Assembly (NCBI GenBank): GCA_021234155.1
Contig: JAJEKV010000028.1
Span: 9,996,134 to 10,060,133 of the forward strand
Source of the DNA: Isoetes taiwanensis
Taxonomy: Eukaryota; Streptophyta; Lycopodiopsida; Isoetales; Isoetaceae
Length of the DNA: 64,000 nucleotides
Direction of reading: 5' to 3'
The translations under genes were made by a program, and so were the position numbers. The notes under the pieces were generated by a model that saw only the letters and a list, made by a program, of their open reading frames with translations, searched no databases and was not told the origin of the DNA. Positions 9,700 to 22,313 of this stretch are shown here, piece by piece (position 1 is the first letter of the stretch; each line of letters starts with the position of its first letter).

Positions 9700-12067
9700 T
9701 CATATTACAACCCTGTGTACTTCTCGGTGTCTGATCATCATTCCCTGGATCGCGTCTGCCATATCTCTCAATGATTCTGTCCTTGTCATCAAAATATGTA
9801 CTGGTTGCCCCCATCTTATATTTCTGTATCTGTCTCTGATGTCCCCGTATATCGGGCACTCGTTAATTATGTGGTTCTCATCCTCCACTCTCCCAGTGTC
9901 GCAGATTCTGCATATTCGGTGCTCCTTGTCTATTCCCCTCCACCTGTCCTTTTCGATTCTTAGATCATGACTCCCCATCCTGAATCTAGCCAGAATGTCT
10001 CTTCTGGCTTTTCCTAGTATATCATCCCGGTACATCTGGTGTCCTACCTGCTGTTCTGGATTGAAAACTGTCATGAGCCAGAGTGTCTTGGGTCCTGTGT
10101 GTTTTTGCAGCCACACTCTTGTAGCTCTGTCTGCCCATTCTTCATTCCACTGCCCTTCGTTTATTAGGTCACTCAGATTCAATCCCATCTCTCTGGTCCA
10201 TCCTGCCACTTCCTTAAACCATCCACTGCCTATGAGAATGTGTGACTTTGCTGACTCAATGATTGCAATACTAGACAACTTCACTTGATGGCCTCCTTGA
10301 TTGTCCTTAATTAGGTACCTGATGGTCCTCTCCCATGCCCTCACCTCCATTGGTTTCTGCCCTGTTTCGAGTACCATGATTGTCGGTGGTATATTTGCCC
10401 ATACCTTGAATTCCTGTTTGTGCCATTGCCTGAGGATTCCTTCCTGTTTTTCCTATTTTTTGTCTGTTAAGCATGGCCCCCAAGCTTCCGCCCCGTATAA
10501 TTGTGTCGTAGCTACTACTGCACTAAATAAGTAGCATTTGATGTCCTAGTCAATTATTCTACCTTTATTGCAAAAAAATTTCATATTGAAATAGCTCCCT
10601 ATGGCTGATTGGAACCTCGTGTCTGCACCTTTAGCCCACTTCCCCGTGCCGCGTGCATCATACCCTAGATACCTATATTCCGTTGTTTCCTCTATTTCTG
10701 TCTCCCTATATCTGAAAGGTCTATGCCTATTCTTGTGGCCGAAGATGACTATCTTGGTTTTTGCTAGATTTACTGTTAGCCATGTTTTTTCACAGAAATT
10801 TTTCAATATCTTTAGTAGTCTGTGCATCCCCTTATTTTTTGTGGCCATCATGCTCAGATCATCAGCGTATGGCAAATTCGGTACCTTGGTATCTCCTAAT
10901 GTAGGGGCGTATTCGTCCCCTTGTTGTTCTGCTATGTAACCCTGTAATGCATCTATGTATATCCCAGAGTCGGGGATAGAGGGCATCCCTGTTTGACGCC
11001 TGTATCACAGTCTGGCTGCCCTTCTTGCTCCATCTTTGCATATACCCTATGGTATAGTCTTGCAATCGATCCTACCATGTTTCTTGGGGCTTGCATGTCT
11101 ATCAACCTTTGTAATAGCTTCTCTCTCGGGACTGTGTTGAATGCTTTCCTGAAATCAACAAAGCAGCAAATTATTTTCCTTCCCCGTGCTTTGTTCTGCT
11201 CTATTAATATCCGGAGGGTTACTAGATGGTCTGTAGTTGAGTGTTCCGGTCTGAAACCTGCTTGTCCTTGTGCCCTCAAGTTTCCCGCTTCTGCCCATTT
11301 CTTCAATTTGCTGTCCAGTGCTTTTCCGAACCATTTTGCGAAGATGGAACTTACCATTATTGTCCTATAGTTTCCTGGATCTTGCCTGCTTCCCGCCTTG
11401 TGTAGAGGTATGACCCTGTTGTATGTCCACCTGTCTGGGAGCCCTGTATGTATTATGCCGTTAAAAATGTCCGTGACCTGTTTCCCTATTTCTGTTTCTG
11501 CACATCTTAGTAATTCCATGTTAGTCCGTAGAGATCCGGGGCTTTGTGATTAGCCATCCTGTTTAAAGCTATCATTACTTCCTGTATGTTGAAACATGGT
11601 TTATCCGTATCCTGCACTGTTGGTATTGGTATTGAAGATGCCCCTGTCTTATACAATTTCTCCAGGTATTTCTCCCATCCGGCTGCTCCAATATTGTCCT
11701 CCTCATTCTCTGTTTTCATATTCCCCCCTCCCTTCCTTTTAAATCCCCTCCAGAAACTTCGGGGTTGCCTTTTCAACAGTCTTGCGAGACCCCATTGATG
11801 CTGCAACAAGTTCTTGTTTCGTTTTAACTTCAGTAGTCTTAAGTATGCTGCTCTGTCTGTCTGGTACGTCTCCTTCTCTATGTGCTCTTTGGTTCTTCTT
11901 TTTTGTTCCCTGCATTCCTCATCATACCATACAGATGCCTTGAAAGCATTGCGCTTCCTGGGTCTTTTCTTTTTTCCGAATACCTCTGTCGCCACTCTCA
12001 CCATGATGTCATTGAGGACGTTGCCATTGTCATCTGCCTTATGCTTTCCCCATTCCCACCTTCCCAT
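9700..12067 (-). pseudogene. LINE reverse transcriptase and zinc finger, frameshifted
   Basis: Read on the minus strand in pieces 12067-11507, 11519-10953, 10986-10546 and 10377-9700. It shows RT fingers (NYRTIMVSSIFAKWFGKAL), AGFRPEHSTTDHLVTLR, motif A FVDFRKAFNTV, motif B GVKQGCPLSPTL, motif C LPYADDLSM and thumb LAKTKIVIFG. The last piece ends with a finger, CRICDTGRVEDENHIINECP. The catalytic residues I can see are intact, but frame changes near 11510, 10970 and between 10546 and 10377 make it non-functional as assembled. The endonuclease lies immediately upstream in the same orientation. Confidence 0.8.
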
Positions 12068-12109
12068 TTCTTCCCTGATCGCTTGTACGAAAGTATCTGT
12101 GTATTTTTC

Positions 12110-13010
12110 CTAAAATTGGATTCTTATCTTCGTTTTCTCTTCCTCCTTTTCCCCTGTGCTATCTACCTGTGTCGGCCCACCCCCTTTGAGTATTAACTGT
12201 ATAGGTCTATGACTTTCCCTTTTCCTAGTCGGCCATTCCTGTAGCATAAACCCTGCGATTATTTCCACTGCTTGACCATTCATAATTACATAATCCACTA
12301 TACTCTTCCCGTGTGCATTTTGGCTCGTGAGCTCCCTGATCCTCCCCATTTTTGCACTCCATTGGCTATGATTACCCCTGTCGTTGTGCATACTTCGAGC
12401 AATAATTCGCCTCTAGCGTTGACCTCTGCCTTATCTTCTATTTCTCTCTTCCACTCCCGTTTTCTTGATGTATATACCTGACCGTCCGTTTCATTAATGT
12501 TTGTGCTTTGTGCCTGTTCCTGTTTGGTTCTGGCATTTAAATTCCCTACTAGGATCATTGGCCCCTGTTCTTTCCATTTCATCATGCTCTCCCCCAGGTC
12601 TAACAGCTCTAGCTTGTCACTGGTTGGTGGGTAGTATGCTATGATCAGAATTAGGTCTTGTTTGTTTTGCAATTGAATATTTAACACCTGTATCTTTTAT
12701 TGATATCTGAATGTAAAATACATGCACTGTTGATATACTATTCTTAACATAACAGGCCAGGCCTGCACTTCCCCTCCTTATCTTGAAATCCTTATCTTTC
12801 CAACACGTGAATAGCTGATACCCCTCTTCCTCCGGCAGCCTTTTGACGTTGTGCTCTCATGTCTCTACTAGACATATTATGTCGCAACTGTGGGCACCCT
12901 CGAGTCTCTCTCCGTCGTCCCACGTGTACCCGGTACAATTCCAGTACCATATTGTCAGCGTTTCTTCCCTCGAGGTTGCTCCTTTGGGGTCTCCGTGTAT
13001 TCTGTCCCAT
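12110..13010 (-). pseudogene. LINE endonuclease remnant
   Basis: EEP-fold endonuclease of the same LINE. The piece at 12687-12298 contains LILIIAYYPPTSDK and PMILVGNLNAR; the usual motif is GDFNAR, so the Asp is Asn here. The piece at 12391-12110 contains SIVDYVIMNGQ, matching the SxxDY region, followed by SHRP where SDH is expected. The N-terminal piece (13010-12792) is in another frame. The altered GDFN and SDH motifs plus frameshifts argue for an inactive remnant. Confidence 0.65.
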
Positions 13011-13112
13011 TGCATGTTCTTCTCGGCCTTCCTCTGGCCTTCATTGTCGGGGTTGGGCCCATGATCCCCGCTTGTGGTGTTCGGTCTTCGTCGGCCCCGT
13101 TTCCGCTTCTTT

Positions 13113-13484
13113 CTACCCCCCTGTCTTTGGTTCCCTTCTAATGTTATAAGCCCTTAGCCCCCCTAGAACTCGCTCTCCCTCCTGTTGTATGGTCATCAGG
13201 GGGTTTATGTTTTCCTTCTCCAGCTCTATTGTTTTTGCTTGCCCCTGTGTCCCCACATTCTGTTCCTGCGTCAGGGTAGCCTGTTCCCTTACCCTCTTGT
13301 GAAGGTAGACTTTGCCGTTCTTGACACCCGCGTGTATCCTTGCTTGATTCAGCTCCCTCGCTTTGGCCAACTCCCTGTGCAGCCCCTGGCGTTGCATGAC
13401 TGTTAGAGTCTCCTGCACCTTGATCCCATTCCTCAGTCTGGACCCCATTCGCAGCATTCTTTCTTTGGCTGCCAAGTCCCTCAA
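13113..13484 (-). pseudogene. LINE ORF1 C-terminal fragment
   Basis: A 123-codon frame upstream of the endonuclease in the same orientation. It is strongly basic and helical (LRNGIKVQETLTVMQRQ, ELAKARELNQARI, NGKVYLHKRV). The pattern resembles the C-terminal part of RRM-containing LINE ORF1 proteins, in which a short helix block is followed by a basic strand. The assignment comes from position and composition, not from a firm motif. The N-terminal part was lost or lies beyond the left boundary of the 5'-truncated copy. Confidence 0.4.
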
Positions 13485-13489
13485 TCTGT

Positions 13490-13879
13490 ATATAGTGATA
13501 GTGATATATACAAGAGAGGTCTATATATAGCTTTCTCTATAGATAAGAGATATCCATAATAGGAGGCACTATTATTGAGTACGGGCATGGCATCTCAAGA
13601 GGATCAACCGCCCAAGAATCGAAGAAACGATCCAAGTTGCAAAGAAAAGCCGTCCGACGTGCATGAGGTGGCCACTCCACAAAATTGTGACGAATATGAT
13701 GTGATGTATAATTCATAGAATATTCAAGTAATTTGTCTCTAACGTTTATTACGAATCGTGAAGCTTTAATATTACATCACAGTTCAACAAACACAGTTTT
13801 GAATATTAATAACTTATGGCAATATGTTATAAAAATAGTTGTTATTCTCATCACCATAACGACGTCATGATTGTCCTCT
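13490..13879. other. Spacer between LINE 5' end and the NLR gene 3' end
   Basis: AT-rich sequence with a short GATA/TATA-rich low-complexity run at 13492-13560. This should hold the 3' UTR of the minus-strand NLR gene. I see no gene in it. Confidence 0.5.
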
Positions 13880-16549
13880 TTATTCGTCTTCAAGGATAAG
13901 TAAAAAGATGCTAATGTTATCTCGTAGGTATCTATCTCTAAGCGTCGGTGAGAGCTGGTTTCGTATGGATATATAGAGCTTCTCCAACTTGGGAAAGTCT
14001 TCTTCTTCACATGCTATCACTTTGAGGGCGGGGCACATGCCCACATTCAGTACTTTAAGGCATGGTAACTTCCCAATAGTAGCAGGTAACACTGTCAATT
14101 CCGGTAAACTTCTATTGAAGTAAAAGTTATATCGTGCTCCATTATTGTAATAAGGATGGCTAGAATGGTAATAGCGACAATCATAAATCTCAAGCTCTTG
14201 CAGCTTCATAAAACCTTCAAATTTCACTTGTTTCCAATCTAAATTAGATAGTGAAAGTGTTTGAAGATTTGGAAATGCTTTCCAATTGGTCATAGATATG
14301 CAAGCTATCTTCGATGACGAAACTTGACCAACATGGATCCCAAGATTCTCTAAGGTTATGAATTCCATGCCTTCGAATAAGACCTGTTTTCTCTGCATAC
14401 CGTGGGTTTCTTCTTCCGTCTTAAACTTTTGAACTGTGATCCCCAGAATTCTCATCTTCCGCAGGTTGCATAGGGTGTGGGGAAGATGGAGAAAGCACTT
14501 AAAGGATACATCCAAATGTAGTTCCTCCAAAAAAATGGAATGATTCAAGAATGAAGGACAATAGCACTGCAATGCGACATGTCTTAAATTTTTCAATCCA
14601 AGATGGCAGTCCTTTAGCATGTCATCTTTGCAGGAGAAGTAACCAGTGCTGTAAGAATCATTTACATCCCTTGATAGGTAAAGCACTTCAAGACTAGCCA
14701 GTCCTTGTAGGTACTCCAATGGAACTTCAAACTGAATCCTATCAAGATCCACTAATTTTACATTCTGAATGCCTTTGAAGAAGTCTCTTGGAAGCCCCAA
14801 CTCTAAAGGATTGTCCTGAAGATCAAGTAGCTCTAAGTCTGGTGCCTCAATTGGGGGCATAGTTTGCAACTGATTGTTGGCCAAACATATTTTCCTTAGG
14901 CCTTGCATCTCCATTTCTTTTATAGCAGGAAATTCACTTAAGTGATGAGATGACATGTTAAGACACTTTCCAGGCTGCTCGTTTTGCATGATGTATGCTG
15001 CCAGATTCTTAATCACATCATGCATTTGCAACTCAGAATTTCTGTCATTTGGATCATAATCTAGTACCAGAGAACTGCTTGCTAAGATATATAGCACGCT
15101 GTATGTAACCTCTTTGTTGTTGCTGGATGTTATCAAATTTAATGCCTTCCATCGTGTGGCTATTTGGCCAAGCAAATAAGGAGTACATAGGGCTAAGTCA
15201 AGGAAACACTCCTGGACTTGTAGATGGCCATCTGCACTTGATAGTGCATCATAGCTCAACTTAAGAGTCTGGAAAAGTCTTTCGTGCTCATTCTCGATTA
15301 AATAGCCGTTTCTCGCTTTCTTCAATGCTATCTCCCAATGACACAGGGCATTTTTACCTGCCATTAAAGTGCCCACAACTTTAAGAGCTAATGGAAGTCC
15401 ATTGCAAGGGTTGGCTATTTCATGTGCAATGCTTACTATCCTCTTGTCATTGGGAATATTAATCTCATTTTGAAATGCATACCTGCAAAATAATTTCCAG
15501 CTATTATCTGCATCTAGTGGGACAACTTGTTTCTTAATGGCATGAAATTTGTCCAAGAGATCAGATTTACGTGTGGTGACTAAGATTTTACTGCCGTTGG
15601 TCTCGTCCACTGCATTCAAGTAATCTAATACCTCATATTCCCAGACATTGTCAATAATCAGCAAACATTTTTGATTCTGAAGGAGCATGTGAAGCCTATC
15701 CTTTCCCTCTGCCTCTGTTGCGTCTAGCTGCTTGCCATTTATTTGTGCGTAGAGTTTATTTTGCAAGGGTACTATTCGGCATCCTTTTCCTGCCTCAATA
15801 AAATAAATTTTATTGTCAAAATGCTCTGTTATGCTTGGATGGCTGTGCACCAAATGAGAGAGGAGCGTCTTGCCAGATCCACCAGGCCCCCAGATTCCCA
15901 ACCTGGCTTTCTTAGATGCATCATCTCTTACAAGCATTTGAACAAGACATGCTACATAATCCTCTGTACCGACAATAAAATCTGGCAATTTATGCGGTTT
16001 TTGAGGTGCAACAGCGTTTATCTGCGCGCAATGGGCAGAATAAGAATGAGTGATATCTGTGATGCACCTTATATCTCTGATGCAACTTATAGATTCTGAA
16101 TGTTGCTTTTTTAAATCGTTGATTTGCTGCATAATTTTGAGTGCTCGGCGGCTAAACTTTATGCTGTCAAATGGCAAACAAATGCTCTGTTGAGCAGAAT
16201 GCCTCAAAAAAATAGGGCATCATTAGTCTGCTACTTACCGGAAACGAGTTGCAGAATAGCGCTGAAGAAGCGTATTGCCCTGGTCCAGCGCCGTTCGAAG
16301 GCCCTGCACCAAGCTTGCTGCAGATTTGAGTTTTGGTGCAGATTCATTTTGCGTTGTGTTCTGTAATGCAGTCTCTACATCTTGAAGAAAAGGTTTCAGA
16401 GCTTCCAATGCCCTCTCTAGATCTTCTTTATATTTCTTAGAAAAAATTGTGTGCTTAATGGGGCTTATAACAAATTCTTGTACTACAAGGCCAACACACG
16501 TGTTCACAGCAACACCAGCCCCTGCCTGGATGAATGCATCCGCCGCCAT
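13880..16549 (-). CDS. RPW8-like coiled-coil NB-ARC-LRR immune receptor
   Basis: A two-exon NLR of 864 residues. Exon 1 is 16549-16239; exon 2 is 16163-13880 (stop included). The 75-nt intron 16238-16164 has GTAAGT and GACAG borders, and joining them restores the frame (CG|C). Residues 1-105 form an N-terminal helical domain resembling RPW8/CC-R. NB-ARC motifs follow: P-loop GPGGSGKT (~196), kinase-2 CLLIIDNVW (~271), RNBS-B GSKILVTTR, GLPLAL (~359) and MHD (~484). Irregular leucine-rich repeats fill ~505-864. Such proteins sense pathogen effectors or act as helper receptors; most RPW8 helpers carry QHD instead of MHD. No stop or frameshift is visible, so it looks functional. A TATAT element near 16715 could be its TATA box. 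It stands alone among transposons. Confidence 0.88.
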
Positions 16550-18620
16550 TCTAAACTGCTAAAGTTTTTCCTTCATCTAGTCGTTCAATGTCAGTGACAT
16601 TTTTAAAGACTCTTGTCTTGTCTCTCTTTCGTGGAAGCTGGGTAAATAATTATTGTGGGTATTCACTTTGAAAACTTCACGTCTTGAATTTGTTCGCTTA
16701 AAATATGAGCTTTGCATATATTAATTGGATCAGTCTTTCAAAATACACAATAGGGGAGGGTGTCCATTGGCTGTGCACTTAGGGGGAGATTGGTCCATCA
16801 ATGATATGAACATCTTGCAAAACCATGCATGCCACATGGAAACATGCCCAACAAGGTCATGTATGCCGCAAATTTTATTGCATGTCAAGTTGGTAACCCC
16901 AGCTCAACTTATGATGTGCCAAAGTGGTAGCGGTATTGGTACCACCAAGGCTGAGAGGGCAGCCACATAGTAATGCCTAACTATCTTTCAAGTGACATTC
17001 AGAGCTCAAAATATCCATCAAACTTATACTTTATAATAGGATTGATAACAAAAACTATAACAATATTTAAATTCACTCGTTGTGCCTTGGATTTAACAAA
17101 CATGTTTCAATCCAACAGATGACTTGGAATTTTTAAGAAACCATGGTATTCAAGACCGAGCTTGGTGAAGACACCCCTACAAACACACAATCGTATCATA
17201 ACCTGCATTTTCAAACAATTTTTGCACTAATTAGAGCACGCTTACAAGTCAGTAATTGGATAGCCATAACAACAAACCTCTTAGAAGCTCTTGTACACTC
17301 TTTGGATCAGCGTGATCAGCAGCAATTGTTGCCGCCATTACAAATAAAATAGACACGTCTTTTTAGGCATCCTTCACTTGTATGTCACAAAAGATGATGC
17401 ATACAATTAGAAGAAACAGAACAGTACACTCTATGGCTTCAAATGCTAAAATTGTATGTCTTTGATGGTGCAATCTAACAAGTACACTTCTATAACTGAA
17501 GAATAATGAAAATGAATGTGGATACAAGAACTTGCCTGCATACCATTTATTGGCATTAGTTTTAAATTACGATATGGAGCTAAGACCTTCATCCGCTCTC
17601 AATAATCACCTAGAGGTATGAGAAACTCCTGTTTATAAAATCCTGCTATAACACATAAGAGTTATCTATTTGAATTGAATTAAAGTACAGGCATACAACA
17701 ATGATTAGCATGCTTAGCACTATAAAAGATAACAAAGCCATTAAAAAAAATCCTTACATTCATTAACAAGGAATGCCATCTTCATCTCTTGAAATGCCCC
17801 CTTCATATGTAAAACTCATTAGCCCTCTGATTCCAATGAGTTGGCTCTTCTTGTTCCTAAAGTTTTGTAGAACTATGAGTGCCAGTAGCAGTGGCCTTTG
17901 TTGTGCCTAAAGTACAAGCTGCAGCATGTTGGTCGGAAACTGCAGCAAAAATATGAAATACAAGCAATCTGTTTGGAACGAAAATCACTGCAAAGGAAAG
18001 AAAAAAAAATTGATAGTGCCAGAATTAAAGAATTACTTCACATTCACAGCTATCCAATTACTGAAATCATAGGAAGAGAGCAGTCAGAAATGACATTTAG
18101 CGATGCCTCATGGTGGATGAGCCTCATGCTGGTTGCTTACAGCCGCTACCTACTATGAGCCTCCGTCTCTCTGTGCGCAGCCCTAATGTTTTTCTTCACA
18201 GCCCTAATTAGAACCCTAACGAATCTGACCTGGCCATTTTCCACATCCTTAAATGGAAATGGTGCCTTGCATGGCCACCCTCCCCTACATGAATTCCAAT
18301 TATTAGAAACTAAGTATTATAACTCTGATAGGAGATAGAGAAAATGTTGCTTCTCCAAATGTTCACAAGATAGATTAGATTGCAGTTAAGTCCAAGGTTT
18401 ATATGGCTCTAACTGAGGCACATTTTCTTCCAAATTCATAAAACCAATCCATTGTTAGTTAAATAGAGGCATCTTCTTGTGCATTGAGGTAAGTTCTCCT
18501 TTGCAAACTGTTGATGACAAAATGAAGTAGAAACCCTATTAAAAATGAGTCAAGCCTGAATATCAGAGCATAAGCATCAATTTGGTCAAAGTCTTCCAGG
18601 TGATTGTAGACGAAGAGTGA
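16550..18620. other. Intergenic DNA, no gene recognised
   Basis: About 2 kb upstream of the NLR gene. Only short open frames without motifs are present, and composition is ordinary AT-rich plant DNA. A telobox-like GAACCCTAAC lies at about 18211. The proximal 200 bases should hold the NLR promoter. Confidence 0.4.
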
Positions 18621-19380
18621 GTATTTGCTCTATCAGGACTTGCCAGAGACAGTATTTGTTGAGGGGTCTGAATGGTATGTTACTGTGAGCAGGGCAGGCT
18701 CAAAGTATGACGTGGTCCTGCATTCAAGGGAGAACAAAGACGCGGCCTTCAAAAAAGTAGGGTTGATCCTTTCATGCGAGGAGCTTGATGACCACATCTG
18801 TGTCTTCATAATAGAGAAGACCGTAAAGAAAAATCTCAGCATTTCCAAATACATGCAGGTATAGATGGATTCAGGCCAGATAAGATAGCAGACGGTGTTA
18901 CAAAGTATGGCTGGCCCATTGAAGGCTCACACCATACAGTTCGTTCTGTATGTGAAGGAGTATCTGCAATCCGATGAAGTTTGCAGAAGAAACCATCTTC
19001 AAGCTTCTACATATCTGGTTTTGGTAGTAGTGGCGATGCACTTGAGTAAGAAACTTTGCCCCTAGTATCTTTGCCAAAGCCAGTGAAGGAAACGGATATT
19101 GAAAAGAAATCAAGGGTTGATGCTGTAGACAAGCTTATGAAATTCAAGCAATGGTATCCACTTGGTTTGGATGTCACAAAAAGGATAGCTATTGACAAGC
19201 TGATAAGATCTCCTAGAGCATCTTTCATATCTAGGATCTTTGATCCCAAACATGCCCTGAGGATATAGAAGTCCATGTTGAATATCCCACCACAGTACCA
19301 AATCCAGCTGATGTTCTACCATGGGACTCAGTCAATGACAAGCCATACCCATGGAAGGTATGTGATGACCTATGGAAGAG

Positions 19381-19932
19381 CAGGGATAGGTTCAATCAGA
19401 TATGCGTTTATAATGTGTCACGTATTTTTCGTTTGATACTGGCACAAATTTAACGTTTAATCGTCAAAAATACGTCCAAAAATTTCCGGCGTCGAAAAAT
19501 TTCACAGAAAGCGAAACCTTCGGGCCACTTTACGCTGAAACTTTTTCGTAGGGAAACCTTCGCCAGCACGCTAAACAAGAATTTTTTTTTTTTTTTTTTT
19601 TTTTTTTAAACCTTCCTTACTTTAAACTACGCGATTCGCTGCAAGTTTAAATGTAAGGTTTTCGCCACGTAAAAAAAAAAAATTTATGCGAATTTAAATC
19701 AAGGTTTAAACTACTTGAAAAAGTTTCGTAGTTTAAATGTGGTTTCGCTTCTGCCAAATTTTAAAAAAAAAGCGATATTTCGCTAAAGTTTAAACTAAGG
19801 TTTCGCTTCACCTTGAAATTTTTTTCCTTGCATGAAAGTGTTAAATACGAAAAATACGTTATTTTCGCAAAATACGTGATTTTGCACTTTATATCCCAAA
19901 AATAGTTTCATACGCATTTAACCTATCCCTCG
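19381..19932. mobile_element. hAT-like non-autonomous TIR element (MITE)
   Basis: An AT-rich 552-bp insertion. The left end reads CAGGGATAGGTTCAAT and the right end ATTTAACCTATCCCTCG, giving inverted termini that match at 14 of 15 positions after the first bases; weaker inversion extends inward (CACGTATTTTTCG and its complement). Flanking 8-mers TGGAAGAG (19373-19380) and AGGAAGAG (19933-19940) match at 7 of 8. A CAGGG terminus with an 8-bp duplication is typical of hAT elements. The interior is TTTAAAC/TTTCGC-rich with no coding capacity. It interrupts the decayed gene at 18.6-22.2 kb. Confidence 0.75.
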
Positions 19933-20209
19933 AGGAAGAGCGACATTAACGCGCTACATTGTCATTGACGGGCAAAGACTTTCGCTTGAGGCAAAATGGG
20001 CTTTATAGAGAAAAATGGATAAGATAAGGTGCCAAGGAGTACAAGGAGCACTTCAGTTACAGGCAATGTCGAATCCTTAGTCATTACATGCCTTAACTTG
20101 CACTGACTACAATAAGTGCAGACGAACACAACTGCAAGAGTGGTACAATACAACTCGTAAGTGCCTTTGTTTCTTATTAAGCTTAGTCGCTTCGCCACGA
20201 ACGGACCAG

Positions 20210-20240
20210 ACCAATGTTGGGTTGCGGACCCAACATTGGT
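20210..20240. other. Perfect 13-bp inverted repeat (hairpin)
   Basis: ACCAATGTTGGGT (20210-20222) and its exact complement (20228-20240) flank a 5-nt loop. The stem is strong. It lies inside the decayed gene between coding blocks and may be an insertion footprint or a structured RNA element; no terminator function is implied in this eukaryote. Confidence 0.7.
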
Positions 20241-22313
20241 TCACGCAGCGATCTGTAGGCGTATACTAAGCTTTTTACTTCTCTATACGGAATGCTCGCA
20301 CTACGCACGAAATGGAGATCTATATGGTACTAATGGTTTTATATTCTTATCTCAGACCATATCCCATGCAATTGAGGCAAGCTTGAAATCAATAGATTGA
20401 GCTTGGTCATCCAATTTCAAAAAGAAAGAAGCAGGGAGAGAAGAAAGACAACTCTTACGACGAAATGATTAAGATGATCAGCAAGGTCATCATACAAAAG
20501 AAGAAGGATGTTGCAGAGGAGGAAGAGGAAACTGGCACCAAGAAGAAGAAGTCCAAGGAAGGCCCATCAGATTCCTACCACATGGACAGCATGGAATGAG
20601 GTGTGGAACAAGTGGACAACAGGAGAGCTTGTAGGAAAAGCAGCAAAACCTGAGAAAGGAACCCTTGAAGATTTTACAGTTACAGACTTGAGGAGCGCAC
20701 AAGGGTTAAGGAAAGAAGAAATTCTCAAGGTGCTCCAGTCTGTTATAGATGGACAAGTCTTTGTGAAGAAGGTCTCAAAAATCAAAGAGATACCATCCTT
20801 TCCAGAGGCCTGCAAGTCCATGAAAGACCTCCGTGTCATGAGGGAGGCCATCTCAAAGGAGCTCTTTGAGATGTCTGGAATACAAAATCTATCTGAGCAA
20901 GGTATTTTGGACATGATGAAAATAACAGATGAAGACCTGCTCAGGTACTCGAAGTGATCGCCTGGATTTATTCAAGCATATAAATCCAGGAACAAGGAAA
21001 AAGCAGCCCATCTGCCATCAAAGGTCCGTGTGGAGCTGAGGTGCAGAGTCAGTGGGGACTTGGACATTCCTGAGACTGTATCAGAAACCTACATGGTGAA
21101 GTCCTGTCAGGGTTCTTTAGTTGTTGTCATCCAGCCTATTCCAAAGGCAGCTTCATTGTTTGTGGTGGACTGTCGGACATACCCTCAGGATTTAGACTAC
21201 TACATCTCTATGCTCTCAAATTGTCTCAAGAAGACCACCCAAGAGTACATCACACTTGTGTTCCTGTCTGAACCTGCAGAGGAATATCCAAAGTTCTTGC
21301 AGAGATAAAGGACAATATGAGTGTGCGCCACGGGATGCTGATAGATGGGACGCCTGCTAAGAACAGTTATGTCACTCATGGCATAACAATGATCACTTAC
21401 GTAATCATAAATAAAGTAGAGGACGCGGTTTACGAGGCACACAAGTATGGTCGCCAAAAACTTCCTGAGCCGATACTCAGATTTACAGAGAAGGATAGCT
21501 TGGATAATTACCTCTGGACCGATGAGCTTACCCCTACCTGACTACTGAGGAATGTGAGAAGGAATTAGAGTACAAACAGGTTGGCCTGAAGGGAGGTGCA
21601 GTGAACAAGTACAGACTAAGCTCGAACTTGGCTTTCTACCTCGTGGATACATTTGTGCCAAAGGGAGGCTTAGTCTGTGACTACTTTGTCAATGGTAGGG
21701 TTGGGCGTGAAGCTCCCAATGGCAGAGAAGTTCAAAGCTAGGTGGCCAGTGAGCAGCAGAAAGAGTTTCTGGAGCTGTATTATCCTGATGTGGAGAAGCA
21801 TCATTTGACATGTCAAGGGAAGCAAGCACAGAGGGAGAATCGGCAAGGTCAAAACGATGCAAAGAGGGAGAGAAAGAAGAAGGAGGCAGAGCAAGAGTCT
21901 GAGGAGGAGGATGCAGGGGATGGCACTTAAGAAGAAACTGTCTCTCATGAGGAGTCCGCTTCAGAAGAAAGTGAAACTGAATCACCACCAAAGTCGCCAC
22001 CAATCATGGATCAACAGACTCATGAGAAGTTGGCAAAGGCCTTATCAAAAGAGGAGAAAATTCTTGAGGTAAATCCACAGGAACCAGATATGCAGAATAC
22101 TTCTGTTCTTCCTGAACAAAACTGATTCTAGTCCTATCAGAGCTGAAGAAGAAGATAGAACATCCAGGATGGAAGAAAGGGCGACTTAACCCACAAAAGA
22201 GTAAGTCATATGGATCTTTGTTATATGGATCATTTATTTAGCATGTCTCGCGCCTAGCGCGGTTCTATTAATCTTAAAAAAAAATTTGTTAACTTGAAAT
22301 ATGCATTGTGCAG

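Larger units (their letters stand above)
9440..13490 (-). mobile_element. Non-L1 LINE with (TATTC)n tail
   Basis: An antisense LINE with an ORF1-like C-terminus, endonuclease, reverse transcriptase and a C-terminal CCHC-like finger. It ends in a pentanucleotide microsatellite (ATAGA repeats on +, 9441-9462) instead of poly(A). Its 3' UTR contains a small hairpin (AGCCTT...AAGGCT on the minus strand near 9570). The RT is of a different lineage from the two L1 copies: motif A is DFRKAFNTVPREK and motif C is YADD. It keeps many sense stretches but is broken by several frameshifts. Confidence 0.8.
18625..22200 (+). pseudogene. Broken gene with methyltransferase-like middle, upstream of a HAD domain
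   Basis: Successive same-strand frames (18625-18864, 19056-19268, 20508-20957, continuing to 21308, 21317-21541, 21541-21740) read as one decayed protein. Several stops and frameshifts break it, and a MITE interrupts it at 19381-19932. A lysine/glutamate-rich linker follows (KKKEAEQESEEEDAGDG). The middle part has FVVDCRTYPQDLDYYI followed by helix and strand (ITLVFLS), and later PKGGLVCDYFVNGRVGREA. That order recalls the permuted catalytic and SAM-binding motifs of amino-DNA methyltransferases (DPPY and DxFxGxG), but key residues are missing. This is a tentative structural resemblance only. A good 5' splice site (GTAAGT) at 22201 joins it to the HAD exon. Confidence 0.45.

Noticed and set aside
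9995-12196. Plus-strand frames over 9995-12196
   Set aside because: Shadows of the minus-strand LINE, which has recognisable RT and endonuclease motifs.
16725-17352. Small frames upstream of the NLR gene
   Set aside because: Short, motif-free and of expected random length in this composition.
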